Positions 17,603 through 26,601 of a stretch of 64,000 nt of DNA are shown one piece after another. The notes beneath the pieces are model-generated. The model was not told the origin of the DNA, searched no databases, and saw only the letters and a program-made list of their open reading frames with translations. Made by a program: the position numbers and the translations under genes. The number at the start of each line of letters is the position of its first letter. The stretch's first letter is position 1. The DNA is from an uncultured bacterium (GTDB taxonomy: Bacteria; Cyanobacteriota; Vampirovibrionia; Gastranaerophilales; Gastranaerophilaceae): positions 277,983 to 341,982 of the forward strand of contig CAREDV010000002.1 in the NCBI GenBank assembly GCA_948964545.1, written 5' to 3'.

Positions 17603-18535
17603 TTATTTTATATATGTCGAAATTTGTTTATTGTAATCTTCATCTTTGCAAGGTTTTATAAGGCAGTTGTATCGTTCGCTGTTGAATACTACTTTACCTT
17701 CTACATGTACAAATTTATCAGATTTGCGTAAAAAAGTTTCATAGCAGGTATCAAGATGTCCTATATCAAGTGCTCTATATCCTTTTTCTGCAAGGTCAAC
17801 AGCAAGTAATGTTGCAGTTGGCCCTAATGCAAGAATAAATAATTTATCTTTAGATTCTTTTAAGCATTCTGATAATATTTTATCATATTTTGAATAAGCA
17901 TTTTTTATAGGGCATAAAATTCTTTTTATAGAATTTGCGCCGTCAAATAAATCATTACCTACTCCTAGTCTGCTTCCATTACCTTCTACAATTATTATAT
18001 CTTTATTATTCCAAAGTGATTTTATTTTGTTAAAATGTTCAATCCCCTGTTTCTCTGTTGGAAATTTAAAACGTCTTACAAGACTTGCGTTAACATACGT
18101 TTTATCAAAATTAATATATTTATAAAGAGTTTCTCTGCAAAGCATTATGACTTTTTTCATATAATTGCTTGGGCAATAGCCAAATATATCAATAATTCCA
18201 ACTATAACATTATCGTTTTCGTATTTTAAAATTTCTTTTAATCTCCGTGATAATTCAGGATGGCTTTTCTGAAATCCTATATTTTCTCCCATAAGAAGTT
18301 TAAATTCGCCATCACCGTAACGTGCAATTGATTTGTCTGATGCAATTAATTCATCAAGAGATTTATCCAAATCAAGAATTTTTGGAAGTTTTATATTTTC
18401 AAGTGTCCGCGGATCAGCAAGTTCGTATAATAAGTTTTTTTCAGGCGACGGGCATTTTTTGAGAAGTTTTATTTTTATGCCAAAAAGTTTAAGTTCAAGA
18501 CGTTTTGTCGATGAATTTTTTTTTATATAAAACAT
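17603..18535 (-). CDS. GT-D fold glycosyltransferase (DUF1792/SP_1767-like)
   Basis: The 310-residue protein matches the DUF1792 GT-D family, known from streptococcal serine-rich-repeat glycoprotein glycosylation. Visible family features: the D-x-E site in SIARYGDGEF (about residues 73-82), the WNNKDIIIVEGNGSRLGVGNDLF region, ILCPIKNAYSKYD and the C-terminal LALGPTATLLAVDLAEKGYRALDIGHLD. There are no membrane segments. AAGGAG precedes the ATG at 18535. The acceptor is unknown; nearby envelope genes (kdsD, ABC exporter) suggest surface glycan assembly. It stands alone, divergent from the radical SAM gene. Confidence 0.85.
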   Translation of the reverse strand: MFYIKKNSSTKRLELKLFGIKIKLLKKCPSPEKNLLYELADPRTLENIKLPKILDLDKSLDELIASDKSIARYGDGEFKLLMGENIGFQKSHPELSRRLKEILKYENDNVIVGIIDIFGYCPSNYMKKVIMLCRETLYKYINFDKTYVNASLVRRFKFPTEKQGIEHFNKIKSLWNNKDIIIVEGNGSRLGVGNDLFDGANSIKRILCPIKNAYSKYDKILSECLKESKDKLFILALGPTATLLAVDLAEKGYRALDIGHLDTCYETFLRKSDKFVHVEGKVVFNSERYNCLIKPCKDEDYNKQISTYIK

Positions 18536-18585
18536 TCTGTACTCCTTTTTTCCGAATTATATCACAAATTGTTAACATTATAGCC

Positions 18586-21096
18586 ATGCCCGTAAAATTA
18601 TTGTTTAATAAAAGTATTATGAATTGTTTATATAGATGTAACAAACCCTATCAATATGTTGGCGGAGAATTTCTATCCGCAAATAAAGATTTTGAAAGTG
18701 CAAAAGTTAGATTTGCTTTTGCTTTCCCAGATAAATATGAAATTGGGATAAGCAATCTTGGTGTGAGAGTTTTATATGGGCTTATAAATGCTCAGTCCGA
18801 TTACATGTGTGACAGAGTTTATGCCCCCGAACCTGATTTTCAACCTGATGTTTTGTATGGTTTGGAAAGCAAAAGGCCTGTAAATGAGTTTGATGCAGTA
18901 GGATTTTCTTTGCAGTATGAAATGGCTTATCCAACTGTATTAAAAATGCTAGAAATGTCAAAAATTCCTTACCGCAACGATATGCGTAGAGATAGTGACC
19001 CGATAATTATTGCAGGCGGTCCATGCGCGTTTAATCCTTTGCCGCTGGCGGATTTTGTTGATGTGTTCATGATTGGTGACGGTGAAGATAGTATTATTGA
19101 AACCTGCCAAATTCTTGAAAAAACAAAAGGCCTGCCTCGACAAGAACGAATTAAAGCTCTATGTGAAGGTGAAAACAGCGGGCGTTGGTCGGCTTCTGTT
19201 GGCGGAAACGTAACCAAAAGGATTGCACAGCTAAAATATGAAACCGCATTAAAATCTTATCCTATACCTTTTTCAACATCTGTTCAAGACAGAGCTGTTG
19301 TAGAAATAAGAAGGGGATGCGGCAGAATGTGCCGTTTTTGCCAGCCAGGGCATGTAACTTTACCTATTAGAGAACGTCCAGCAGAAGATATTATAAAAAT
19401 TGTAAAAGAACTTGTTAAAAATACAGGTTACGATGAATATTCATTATTATCGCTATCTTCAAACGATTACAAAAATATCAACGAGGTTATCAAAGAGCTT
19501 GCTGTTGATTTTAATAAGAAAAAAATCTCGGTATCGCTTCCGAGCCAGCGTATTGATGGATTTAATCTTGAACTTGCAAACCTTGTTCAAAGTGTCAGAA
19601 AATCAACAATGACGCTTGCGCCAGAAGCAGGAAGCCAGAGGTTACGAGATAAAATTAAGAAAAATATTACAGAAGAACAAATCTTGAATGCTGTTTTAAC
19701 GCTTTATGAAAACGGCTGGTCAAGGGTTAAATTTTACTTTATCTGCGGACTTCCAACAGAAACTCTCGAAGATATGGATGAAATGGCGAATCTATTATCC
19801 AAAATTAAGTGGCGCTGCAAACAAATAAAACGTGAAAAAGGCTTGCAGCACGGTATGGATATTACATGTACTTTATCAATTTTTGTACCAAAACCGTTTA
19901 CTCCGTTCCAGTGGTATCCCCAAATGCCGCTTCAGAAAGTTTCTGAACATATTAAATATTTAAAAGATAAAATTGCACATGTTAAAGGTGTAAAAATTAA
20001 TTACCATGAACAGTTTACATCACAAATAGAGGCTGTATTGACACGTGGTGACAGCTCGCTTTGCAAGTATATTGAAGCGCTTTATAAAAAAGGTTGTTAC
20101 CTTGATGCATGGGGTGAATATTTAAAAGAAGATGTCTGGGCTGATACGGCTAAAGAACTTGGTATTGATTTGGCAGGATTAGCGCAGAAACACTATTCGA
20201 CAGATGAAGTACTGCCTTGGGATTTCATTAATATTGGTGTTGATAAAGAGTGGTTTATTAATGAATACAACGATAGCAATGCTAAACCAACCTGCGAGAA
20301 GGGTTGTGTAAATTGCGGGGTATGTAAAAACTTAAAAACTCATAAAGTGCTTGCCCCAGCTTTTAAAGCAGGCGAAAAAGCTCAAAATCTTAAAATAGAG
20401 GTTAAAGATCCAAAAACTTGTCAGGGGTATGATAAAGAAATTTTCAAGTATCGTATAAAACTTACAAAAACAGGTATTTTGAAATATTTTTCACATCTTG
20501 ACTGGCAAAACACTTTCTTTAAGGCTCTTTCAAGAACAGATTTGAATGTAGTATATTCCCTAGGTTACAATCCATCTATGAAAGTTTCAATGGGGATTGC
20601 TCTTCCTTTATTCGCTGAAAGCGAATGTGAGTTAGTGGATTTGGAGCTTTTTGACAAACTCACAGCAGATGAGCTCAAACAAAAGTTGGAGAAAGTTCTG
20701 CCTGAGGGTTCAAAAATTATAAGTATTGTAAATGTTGAAAAATCAGCTTCCGCAATTGATATGACTGCTCAATGGGCTGAATATAAAATAGATATTTCGG
20801 ATAAGGCTCTTTACGATTTTGAAAATTTACGATATAATACAGACAAGGTTTTATCTTTCGAGGAAATTTTTATCGAGAAGAAAAACAAAAAAGGTTTACT
20901 TAAAAAAACAGATATTAAATCATCAATAAAATCATATAGGTTTGAAGATGAAAGTCTGTTCATAGTATTAAAGACAGGTCAAAATACAGGTATTCCCGCA
21001 CTGCGCGCGGATGTGCTTATGAATCTTATTGCACCCGATGTTATTTTTAACATAAAACGATGCCGATTTTTTGACGAAAGCTTAAATGAATTATAG
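18586..21096 (+). CDS. fused radical SAM protein (TIGR03960-type) with DUF2344 domain
   Basis: Starting at the ATG at 18586, the protein has 836 residues. I reject the upstream start at 18505, which lies inside the divergent GT-D gene. An ATG at 18619 is also possible. Residues about 20-240 form the B12-binding-like/TIGR03960 N-terminus (YVGGEF, RVYAPEPDFQPDVLYG). The radical SAM cluster is RRGCGRMCRFCQPGH (C-x3-C-x2-C). The last about 215 residues (from KYRIKLTKTGILKYFSHLDW) form the DUF2344/TIGR03936 domain, linked by a cysteine-rich hinge (CEKGCVNCGVCKNL). The fusion next to RNase E/G is common in many bacteria. The reaction is unknown. It is probably in an operon with the RNase gene, which starts 13 bases after its stop. 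Confidence 0.92.
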   Translation: MPVKLLFNKSIMNCLYRCNKPYQYVGGEFLSANKDFESAKVRFAFAFPDKYEIGISNLGVRVLYGLINAQSDYMCDRVYAPEPDFQPDVLYGLESKRPVNEFDAVGFSLQYEMAYPTVLKMLEMSKIPYRNDMRRDSDPIIIAGGPCAFNPLPLADFVDVFMIGDGEDSIIETCQILEKTKGLPRQERIKALCEGENSGRWSASVGGNVTKRIAQLKYETALKSYPIPFSTSVQDRAVVEIRRGCGRMCRFCQPGHVTLPIRERPAEDIIKIVKELVKNTGYDEYSLLSLSSNDYKNINEVIKELAVDFNKKKISVSLPSQRIDGFNLELANLVQSVRKSTMTLAPEAGSQRLRDKIKKNITEEQILNAVLTLYENGWSRVKFYFICGLPTETLEDMDEMANLLSKIKWRCKQIKREKGLQHGMDITCTLSIFVPKPFTPFQWYPQMPLQKVSEHIKYLKDKIAHVKGVKINYHEQFTSQIEAVLTRGDSSLCKYIEALYKKGCYLDAWGEYLKEDVWADTAKELGIDLAGLAQKHYSTDEVLPWDFINIGVDKEWFINEYNDSNAKPTCEKGCVNCGVCKNLKTHKVLAPAFKAGEKAQNLKIEVKDPKTCQGYDKEIFKYRIKLTKTGILKYFSHLDWQNTFFKALSRTDLNVVYSLGYNPSMKVSMGIALPLFAESECELVDLELFDKLTADELKQKLEKVLPEGSKIISIVNVEKSASAIDMTAQWAEYKIDISDKALYDFENLRYNTDKVLSFEEIFIEKKNKKGLLKKTDIKSSIKSYRFEDESLFIVLKTGQNTGIPALRADVLMNLIAPDVIFNIKRCRFFDESLNEL

Positions 21097-21109
21097 TAAA
21101 GGATTTTTT

Positions 21110-22807
21110 ATGGAAAGACACAACAACAAACGTCAAAATTTAGAAAAAAGAATTATTATCGCAGAGCGCGACAATATTTCTGCAGTAATGGAAAATGGCA
21201 GAGTTTCTGATTTTATTATCTCAAGAGGAGATGTAATCTTAGGTGATGTTTATCTTGCTACAGTTGATAATATTTTACCAAGTATTGATGCCGCATTTGT
21301 AAATGTAGGTGCTGATAAAATGGGCTTTTTGCACGCTCAAGATGTTATGGGAAAGGGTGCTTTAAAAGACAAACTGTCCCCGAAACAAAAGCTTATCGTT
21401 CAGGTAGTAAAAGAACCTACAGGACACAAAGGGCCTAGAGTTACTACAGAAATTAGCCTGCCTGGAAGATTTTTGGTATTGATGCCAAATGAACCAGGTA
21501 TCAGCATTAGTAAAAAAATTGAAAACAACAAAGAAAGAGCAAGATTAAAATCTGTTGTAAGTTTAATCAAACCAGTCGGAGTGGGTGTTATTATCAGAAC
21601 TGAAGCTGAGGGACAATCTGAATCTGATATTCAGGAAGATTTAGAAATTCTACTTGAAAAATGGAACAATATCATAACATCAGCAGAAACTCTTACTCCG
21701 CCAAATCTTTTATACAGAGATCAGGACTTGCTTTATAGAACTATCAGAGAAGCTTGTACAGAAGATGTTAAAGAAATTGTTGTAGATACAGCATTTGCTC
21801 TTCAAAGAGTTCAAAATATCTTACAAAACTGGCACATGAGCAAAAATATTCAGGTAACTTTATACAAAGGTTCTGAACCTTTGCTTATTGCAGAAGATAT
21901 CCACAAAGAAATTAAAGCTGCATTGAACGTTAAAGTTAATATGCCGTCAGGCGGATATTTGTTTATTCAGCAGACAGAAGCATTAACAGTTATTGATGTT
22001 AACAGCGGTAAATTTACAAGTTCTTCAACACAGGATGAAACAATTTTGAAAACAAATATTGAAGCGGTACATGAAATTGCACGTCAATTGCGTTTGAGAA
22101 ATATCGGCGGTATGGTAATCGTTGACTTTATTGATATGATGTCAAGAGCTGATAAACTTGCAATGCTTGAGGAACTTGAGATTGCACTTGAACCCGATAA
22201 AGCAAAACCGCAGGTTGGACAAATTTCTGACTTGGGGCTTGTAGAGCTTACTCGTCACAGACAGGGACAGTCTTTATCTGAAATCTTTACTAAAAAATGT
22301 CCGCACTGTCAGGGAACAGGTTATTTCTTAAATGAGTTCAATTTTGCATCTCCGACAGCAGAGGGCGAATATAGAGCTAAAAATGCTAAAATGAAACTTC
22401 CTGTAAACAAGAAAAATAACAGAAATAACAGAAACCAAGCTCCAAAGCCAGAACCTGCTGCAGAAGAACAACAGCCGCAAATTCCAGTTGAAGTTGTTGT
22501 TGAAAACCCATCTACTACAGCTGTTCAGGAAGTTGAAAAACGCGATAACAAAAAACGCAGAACAAGAAAAAGCAAGTTTGAAAAGAAAGCAGAAGTTCAA
22601 GAGGAACAACCTGTAATTGAAACAGCAGAAACAGTTTTAAAACCAAATGAGGAAATTAAGCCTGTAATTGAAACTCCTGTTGTTGAAGAAGTTAAAAGCG
22701 AAGAAACGGTAGAGGAAAAACCAAAACGCCGTCCAAATCGCGGGGCTTCTAAAACAAGAAAACCAAGAGCTAAAAAGGCAGACAAAGAGGAAAAAGTTGA
22801 AGAATAA
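21110..22807 (+). CDS. rng: ribonuclease E/G
   Basis: The endoribonuclease processes rRNA and degrades mRNA. The ATG at 21110 (565 residues) has AAAGGA upstream and is preferred over the in-frame ATG at 21086, which overlaps the radical SAM gene. An S1-like domain is near the N-terminus (VILGDVYLATVDNILPSIDAAFVNVG). The DNase I-like catalytic part has the metal-binding aspartates in LTVIDVNSGKFT and GGMVIVDFIDM. The zinc-link CPHCQGTGY follows. After about residue 425 the chain becomes a disordered Lys/Arg/Glu/Pro-rich tail (to 565), as in cyanobacterial RNase E scaffolding tails. It could equally be called rne. Confidence 0.95.
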   Translation: MERHNNKRQNLEKRIIIAERDNISAVMENGRVSDFIISRGDVILGDVYLATVDNILPSIDAAFVNVGADKMGFLHAQDVMGKGALKDKLSPKQKLIVQVVKEPTGHKGPRVTTEISLPGRFLVLMPNEPGISISKKIENNKERARLKSVVSLIKPVGVGVIIRTEAEGQSESDIQEDLEILLEKWNNIITSAETLTPPNLLYRDQDLLYRTIREACTEDVKEIVVDTAFALQRVQNILQNWHMSKNIQVTLYKGSEPLLIAEDIHKEIKAALNVKVNMPSGGYLFIQQTEALTVIDVNSGKFTSSSTQDETILKTNIEAVHEIARQLRLRNIGGMVIVDFIDMMSRADKLAMLEELEIALEPDKAKPQVGQISDLGLVELTRHRQGQSLSEIFTKKCPHCQGTGYFLNEFNFASPTAEGEYRAKNAKMKLPVNKKNNRNNRNQAPKPEPAAEEQQPQIPVEVVVENPSTTAVQEVEKRDNKKRRTRKSKFEKKAEVQEEQPVIETAETVLKPNEEIKPVIETPVVEEVKSEETVEEKPKRRPNRGASKTRKPRAKKADKEEKVEE

Positions 22808-23081
22808 AATTTTTTCACTTGTTATAACATTAATATTGACAGCAAATGCGGGTTTCTGTACACAGACCCGCACTGTTGCAATACATGATATTATGATAAA
22901 ATTTATTATTGCAATGTTCGGTGTTATGCTTGCATCAATTGTTATTTGGGCAGGTTTGGCGATTTATAATAAAATTCTTACGGGCAGAAATCCAGTTTCA
23001 AATGATGATGAAATTTTAAAAACACCTAAAACTATTGATGATGCAGTAAAATTTTTTATAAACAAGAACAGGTTAAGATGA
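22797..23081 (+). CDS. small signal-peptide/membrane protein of unknown function
   Basis: The 94-residue protein starts at a TTG at 22797, with AAAGAGG six bases upstream, and overlaps the end of the RNase gene by 11 bases. It has a signal-peptide-like N-terminus (MKNKIFSLVITLILTANAGF, Cys at 21 could allow lipidation but is weak) and a strong membrane segment at about 34-57 (MIKFIIAMFGVMLASIVIWAG). The C-terminal about 35 residues are hydrophilic. Its stop overlaps the next start in an ATGA. I do not recognise it. The coupling to RNase E/G hints at a membrane-associated role, but this is inference. Confidence 0.7.
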   Translation: MKNKIFSLVITLILTANAGFCTQTRTVAIHDIMIKFIIAMFGVMLASIVIWAGLAIYNKILTGRNPVSNDDEILKTPKTIDDAVKFFINKNRLR

Positions 23082-23302
23082 AAAAAGAAGCGTTTGGGGC
23101 AATAGATTTATTAATCGGTTTGCTGATTACTACAGCCGTGTTTATGATTGGCATGAACGCCATGAAAGGTGTAAAACTACAGCACACTCCCGCTGATGCA
23201 AGAAGTATTCAAGAACATGTTGATGCGCAGGTAAATGAAATTGAACAAATGCGGCAGCAAACAATAGATTTTCAAAATGATATATTAAAAGAGGCTCAAT
23301 AA
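23078..23302 (+). CDS. small single-pass membrane protein, pilin-like N-terminus
   Basis: The 74-residue protein starts in the ATGA overlap at 23078. The N-terminus MKKEAFGAIDLLIGLLITTA resembles a short prepilin (charged leader, G at 7, then a long hydrophobic helix), but the classic G-F-T-L-x-E motif is absent, so I would not call it a pilin. The rest is a polar, Gln/Glu-rich helix that could form a coiled coil. A strong terminator begins just before its stop codon, marking the end of the radical SAM-RNase-small protein operon. Confidence 0.65.
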   Translation: MKKEAFGAIDLLIGLLITTAVFMIGMNAMKGVKLQHTPADARSIQEHVDAQVNEIEQMRQQTIDFQNDILKEAQ

Positions 23303-23316
23303 TGAGCCTCTTTTTT
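23287..23316. terminator. bidirectional intrinsic terminator
   Basis: GAGGCTCA (23291-23298) and TGAGCCTC (23303-23310) pair around ATAA, flanked by AAAA and TTTTTT. It serves the plus-strand RNase operon and the convergent YccA gene. Confidence 0.92.
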
Positions 23317-23317
23317 G

Positions 23318-24052
23318 TTAACGTCTTGAATTAAGTTTTGCAAGTAATCTCAAAATCTCCATATACAGCCATACAAGAGTAATCATTAACCCCATAGCGC
23401 CGTACCATTCATAATCTTTCGGGAGCATTCTTTGAGAGGCGGTTTCTATAAAATAGAAATCTTGAATTAGAGATAAAGCTGCAATTCCTACAACAACAAG
23501 GCTGAAAACGATTCCCACAGGCCCGTTATCAAATATCCCGGGAATGCTTCTTCCAAAGAAAGATACTATGATTTGAACAAGATATACAGCACCGACAGAT
23601 AAAATTGCAGTAAATAGTATGGCATTTAATTTTTCGGTATATTTTATTATTTTAGCTTTGTAAAGCAAAAGCATTACAACTAAAGTCGTAAAAGTTAATG
23701 CAACTGCCTGTAATACAATTCCTTGAATAGCATGTTCAAACAATGCAGAAACTCCTCCAAGAACTACACCCTCAAGTAGTGCATAAGGCGGTGCAAGATA
23801 CTTTGCTCTGCGAATATTAAAGCAGGTTATAAGTACTAAAATAAATGCTATAATCGCTGAACCTGTTATCATCGGCGGAACAATAGAACCTTGCCCGCTG
23901 AATAAGAAATACACACTTATTCCAGCTCCAGCAAGCAGGCATACAAAAAGCATTAAAATTTTGTTTACTGTTCCTTGGATTGTCATAGGTTCGCCGTCAA
24001 GAATTCTTTCTTGAGCTGAAAATCTTTCATCGTTTAAAATCGGATTTGACAT
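23318..24052 (-). CDS. YccA/Bax inhibitor-1 family membrane protein
   Basis: The 244-residue protein has about seven hydrophobic segments and matches the bacterial Bax inhibitor-like group exemplified by COG4760: an N-terminal cytoplasmic stretch (FSAQERILDGEPMTIQGTVNK), the PPYALLEGVVLGGVSALFE motif typical of the family, and a C-terminal MGLMITLVWLYMEILRLLAKL. Family members are thought to act as pH-sensitive ion leak channels; the bacterial role is unclear. AAGGAAGGAG precedes the ATG at 24052. The gene is monocistronic, divergent from the ABC exporter. Confidence 0.9.
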   Translation of the reverse strand: MSNPILNDERFSAQERILDGEPMTIQGTVNKILMLFVCLLAGAGISVYFLFSGQGSIVPPMITGSAIIAFILVLITCFNIRRAKYLAPPYALLEGVVLGGVSALFEHAIQGIVLQAVALTFTTLVVMLLLYKAKIIKYTEKLNAILFTAILSVGAVYLVQIIVSFFGRSIPGIFDNGPVGIVFSLVVVGIAALSLIQDFYFIETASQRMLPKDYEWYGAMGLMITLVWLYMEILRLLAKLNSRR

Positions 24053-24104
24053 AATTAACTCCTTCCTTTACCATGAATTATATATTAAATTTATAGGTTT
24101 GAAC

Positions 24105-25868
24105 ATGTTTTTAGAAAACTTAAAGAAATTTATAACATATTATGGCAAAGGCAGATATTTTAAATTAACTGGTTTTACATTTTTGTCGTTTATGGCAGGT
24201 GCTCTTGAATTTATCGGGATTGCACTTATTTATCCTTTTATTATGCTTATTATTCAGCCTGAATCATTTCATTTTTTGAAGTTTGAGAATAATATGCTTA
24301 CAGGGCTTTTAATTGGACTTTCTGTGTTGCTTATTTTTATATTAAAAAATGCGTTTATAATCTTTACACAATATGTACAATATAAATTTACATCAGAATG
24401 GAAACAGGATATTGTAAGTAATTTTATGAAGTTCTATATCTATGCGCCTTATAAGAATACAATGGAAATCTCTGCAAATGATAAACTTTATGCAATAGGA
24501 ACATTGTGTGACCAAACTATTGACAATTTTGTAATGAGAGTTTTAAATTTATTGACTAATATTATAATTATTTTTATGGTTATTGCGTTGTTGTTGATAA
24601 AGTTTACAATACCTGCACTGGTCACAATTGGTTTTGTATGTTTTTCTGTAGTAATTCAAAATAAATATTTTAAAGCTAGAACTGCTGCTATTGCCAATGT
24701 CATGGCTGAAAAATTCCATAATTATCAGACAGTTCTTTTGGAAAATATTAATAATATAAAAGAAATCAAGATTTTGTCAGCTGAAAATATTTGCTATGAA
24801 AATTTTGTGCAAAAATCTCAACAGATGAAATCAGTTCAGGCAAAACACGGATTTTATGCATCTATCCCGCCTTATATTGTAGAAATTCTAGTTGTTACTG
24901 CATTACTTCTTATGTCTTGTATTTTGTCAATTCAAAATTTAGACAGTAATTCAAATTTAATAGCATCTTTTGCAATTGTTGTTGCTGCACTTTTCAGAAT
25001 TGCTCCAGCGCTTAACAGAATTCAATCTGCTGTAATCGCGGTTAATACATCCAAAAATTTTGTAAAACAGCTTAATGATGAGTTCGAAAAATTTTACTGC
25101 CAAATTGATATGCAATTATTGACTAATCAAAGAATGGATTTTAAGCAGCGAATAAACTTTGAAAATGTAAAATTTTCTTATAAAAATGGAAAAGAAGTTA
25201 TCAAAAATGTATCTTTTGAGATTAATAAAGGGGATTTTATCGGGATTATCGGACTTTCAGGTGCTGGTAAAAGTACGCTGGCTGATATTTTAACAGGACT
25301 TTTACCTATAGATTCGGGTAAAATTCTTGTTGATGGGATTGAACTTACCCAAAAAACTTTTCCGCAATTTCGTAAAATTATCGGTTATGTCCCGCAGCAG
25401 ATTAATGTTCTGGATAGATCGTTTAAGGAAAATGTTGCCTGGGGCTGTGAAAAAATAGATGAAGCAGGTGTTATAAAAGCGTTGAAGGCCGCGCAAATTT
25501 ATGATGTGATAAGTGAATTTCCTGATGGTATAAATTCTAATGTAATTGTAGGTTCAAACGGGCTTTCTCAGGGGCAGAAACAGCGCTTGTCGATTGCCAG
25601 GGCATTATATCGCGACCCAGAAATATTAATTTTGGATGAAGCAACATCATCTTTGGATGTTCAGGTAGAAAATCAAATAACAGAAACTTTAAAAGAAATT
25701 GGCAAATCAAAAACAATAATCTCAATTGCGCACCGTTTATCGACATTAAAAGCATGTAATAAATTAATATACCTTAAAGACGGTCAGGTAGTGGATATTG
25801 GCACATTCGATGAACTAAGCGGACGGTATGCTGAATTTGCTGCGTTGTTAAAATTATCAAAAATATAA
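24105..25868 (+). CDS. ABC exporter half-transporter (MsbA/PglK-like)
   Basis: The 587-residue protein fuses a six-segment membrane domain (about 1-320) to a nucleotide-binding domain (about 345-580). Visible NBD motifs: Walker A GLSGAGKST, Q-loop PQQ, signature LSQGQKQR, Walker B ILILDEATSSLD and H-loop IAHRLST. The signature has Q where most exporters have G. All motifs look active; it should work as a homodimer. The overall style resembles PglK-type flippases for lipid-linked glycans, but substrate cannot be read from sequence. The ATG at 24105 is preferred to the TTG at 24099 (AGG 9 bases upstream). tRNA-Asn follows on the same strand. Confidence 0.93.
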   Translation: MFLENLKKFITYYGKGRYFKLTGFTFLSFMAGALEFIGIALIYPFIMLIIQPESFHFLKFENNMLTGLLIGLSVLLIFILKNAFIIFTQYVQYKFTSEWKQDIVSNFMKFYIYAPYKNTMEISANDKLYAIGTLCDQTIDNFVMRVLNLLTNIIIIFMVIALLLIKFTIPALVTIGFVCFSVVIQNKYFKARTAAIANVMAEKFHNYQTVLLENINNIKEIKILSAENICYENFVQKSQQMKSVQAKHGFYASIPPYIVEILVVTALLLMSCILSIQNLDSNSNLIASFAIVVAALFRIAPALNRIQSAVIAVNTSKNFVKQLNDEFEKFYCQIDMQLLTNQRMDFKQRINFENVKFSYKNGKEVIKNVSFEINKGDFIGIIGLSGAGKSTLADILTGLLPIDSGKILVDGIELTQKTFPQFRKIIGYVPQQINVLDRSFKENVAWGCEKIDEAGVIKALKAAQIYDVISEFPDGINSNVIVGSNGLSQGQKQRLSIARALYRDPEILILDEATSSLDVQVENQITETLKEIGKSKTIISIAHRLSTLKACNKLIYLKDGQVVDIGTFDELSGRYAEFAALLKLSKI

Positions 25869-25879
25869 TAAAAAAGTAC

Positions 25880-25908
25880 TTTACAATAAAAATTTTTTAT
25901 ATTATAAT
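25880..25908 (+). promoter_or_regulatory. promoter of tRNA-Asn
   Basis: TTTACA (25880-25885), 17-base spacer, consensus TATAAT (25903-25908), 10 bases before the tRNA 5' end. Confidence 0.75.
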
Positions 25909-25918
25909 AGTCATGTAA

Positions 25919-25990
25919 TCCTCAGTAGCTCAATGGCGGAGCAACCGGCTGTTAACCGGTAGGTTGTTGGTTCGAGTCCAACCTGGGGAG
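25919..25990 (+). tRNA. tRNA-Asn (anticodon GUU)
   Basis: Acceptor TCCTCAG/CTGGGGA (one G-U), D arm AGCTC...GAGC, anticodon stem ACCGG/CCGGT with loop CTGTTAA (anticodon GTT), T arm GTTGG TTCGAGT CCAAC, discriminator G. CCA is not encoded; six T residues follow at once. Its last 16 bases are repeated about 217 bases downstream. Confidence 0.96.
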
Positions 25991-25999
25991 TTTTTTATT
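25975..25999 (+). repeat. tRNA-Asn 3' end direct repeat, copy 1
   Basis: The 25-base block starting AGTCCAACCTGGGGAG and running into the T-rich tail is present perfectly here (inside the tRNA gene) and again at 26192-26216. A tRNA 3' end duplicated nearby is the signature of an integrase attachment site or of its scar, though only 192 bases lie between the copies. Confidence 0.85.
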
Positions 26000-26039
26000 A
26001 CAAATAAAATGTCGGGCTTGTCTCGACTTTTTTATTTGT
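26000..26039 (+). terminator. hairpin downstream of tRNA-Asn
   Basis: ACAAATAAA (26000-26008) pairs with TTTATTTGT (26031-26039), and GTCG (26011-26014) with CGAC (26024-26027). It is a long AT-rich stem suitable as the tRNA terminator, with T-rich sequence in its 3' arm. Confidence 0.65.
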
Positions 26040-26191
26040 TAAAAATAGTTGGAGTTGGACGAGAACCACAAGGCGGAAGCCTTGTGTCAGGTTCGTGCGA
26101 GGAGTGAGCGGAGTGCGAAGGCTTGAGTGTGAAAGAATAAAATTCTTGAACTACTCAACCTCAGGCACATTTAACGCGAACGACTCAAGAT

Positions 26192-26216
26192 AGTCCAACC
26201 TGGGGAGTTTTTTATT
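26192..26216 (+). repeat. tRNA-Asn 3' end direct repeat, copy 2
   Basis: Perfect 25-base copy of 25975-25999 without the rest of the tRNA gene. Confidence 0.85.
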
Positions 26217-26601
26217 GCTTAAATTATTTTTAATGATAACTTTAAAGACGCGATTAGACACTATAGCTAGTGTTTCGCCATCGTAAGAAAAGTGTAATTT
26301 TTTGAGTAATTTGAATATGGGGCAAAAAATTGCTGCAGGCTTATTTCGTTTAATTATTTTTTTATTCTTATCAAATATTTAAATTTTTTAAAAATATTAG
26401 TCAATTTAGGCGTAATTGTATCTTCTTGTATACGATTATTCTTTAATAACAAACATCTTGTTCTAAATGTTGTACTTTTTTGAGTAATTGGTCGGAAGCG
26501 GTAAATTTACAGTAATCCAGTTTTTTTGTCATGCAAAACAGTCACTTTATAGTGCCTTAGTACCCAAAAAGTAACTATTTAATCCCAAAACATTTAAGAA
26601 C

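Larger units (their letters stand above)
25991..26601. other. gene-free stretch with tRNA-derived and repeated fragments
   Basis: No credible gene of 60 codons or more is seen in these 611 bases. It holds the hairpin at 26000-26039; GTTGGACGAGAACC (26055-26068), an imperfect inverted copy (12/14) of the tRNA-Asn T arm; a perfect 8-bp hairpin CACAAGGC/GCCTTGTG with a GGAA tetraloop (26067-26086); the second tRNA 3' end (26192-26216); a 6-bp hairpin ACACTA/TAGTGT (26258-26273); and a 14-base direct repeat TTTTTTGAGTAATT at 26298-26311 and 26476-26489. The composition of 26050-26190 (more GC-rich, GGAG/GCGA-rich) differs from the very AT-rich remainder. It looks like accumulated remnants; an unrecognised small RNA cannot be excluded. 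Confidence 0.7.

Noticed and set aside
18505..18585. Longer N-terminus for the radical SAM protein
   Set aside because: It lies inside and opposite the GT-D gene start, and the family normally begins close to the Y-x-G-G-E motif.
23078..23302. Calling the 74-aa protein a type IV pilin
   Set aside because: It lacks the G-F-T-L-x-E processing site with Glu at mature position 5.
26298..26489. 14-base direct repeat TTTTTTGAGTAATT as insertion-sequence target duplication
   Set aside because: No transposase or inverted ends lie between the copies; AT-rich chance or decay is sufficient.
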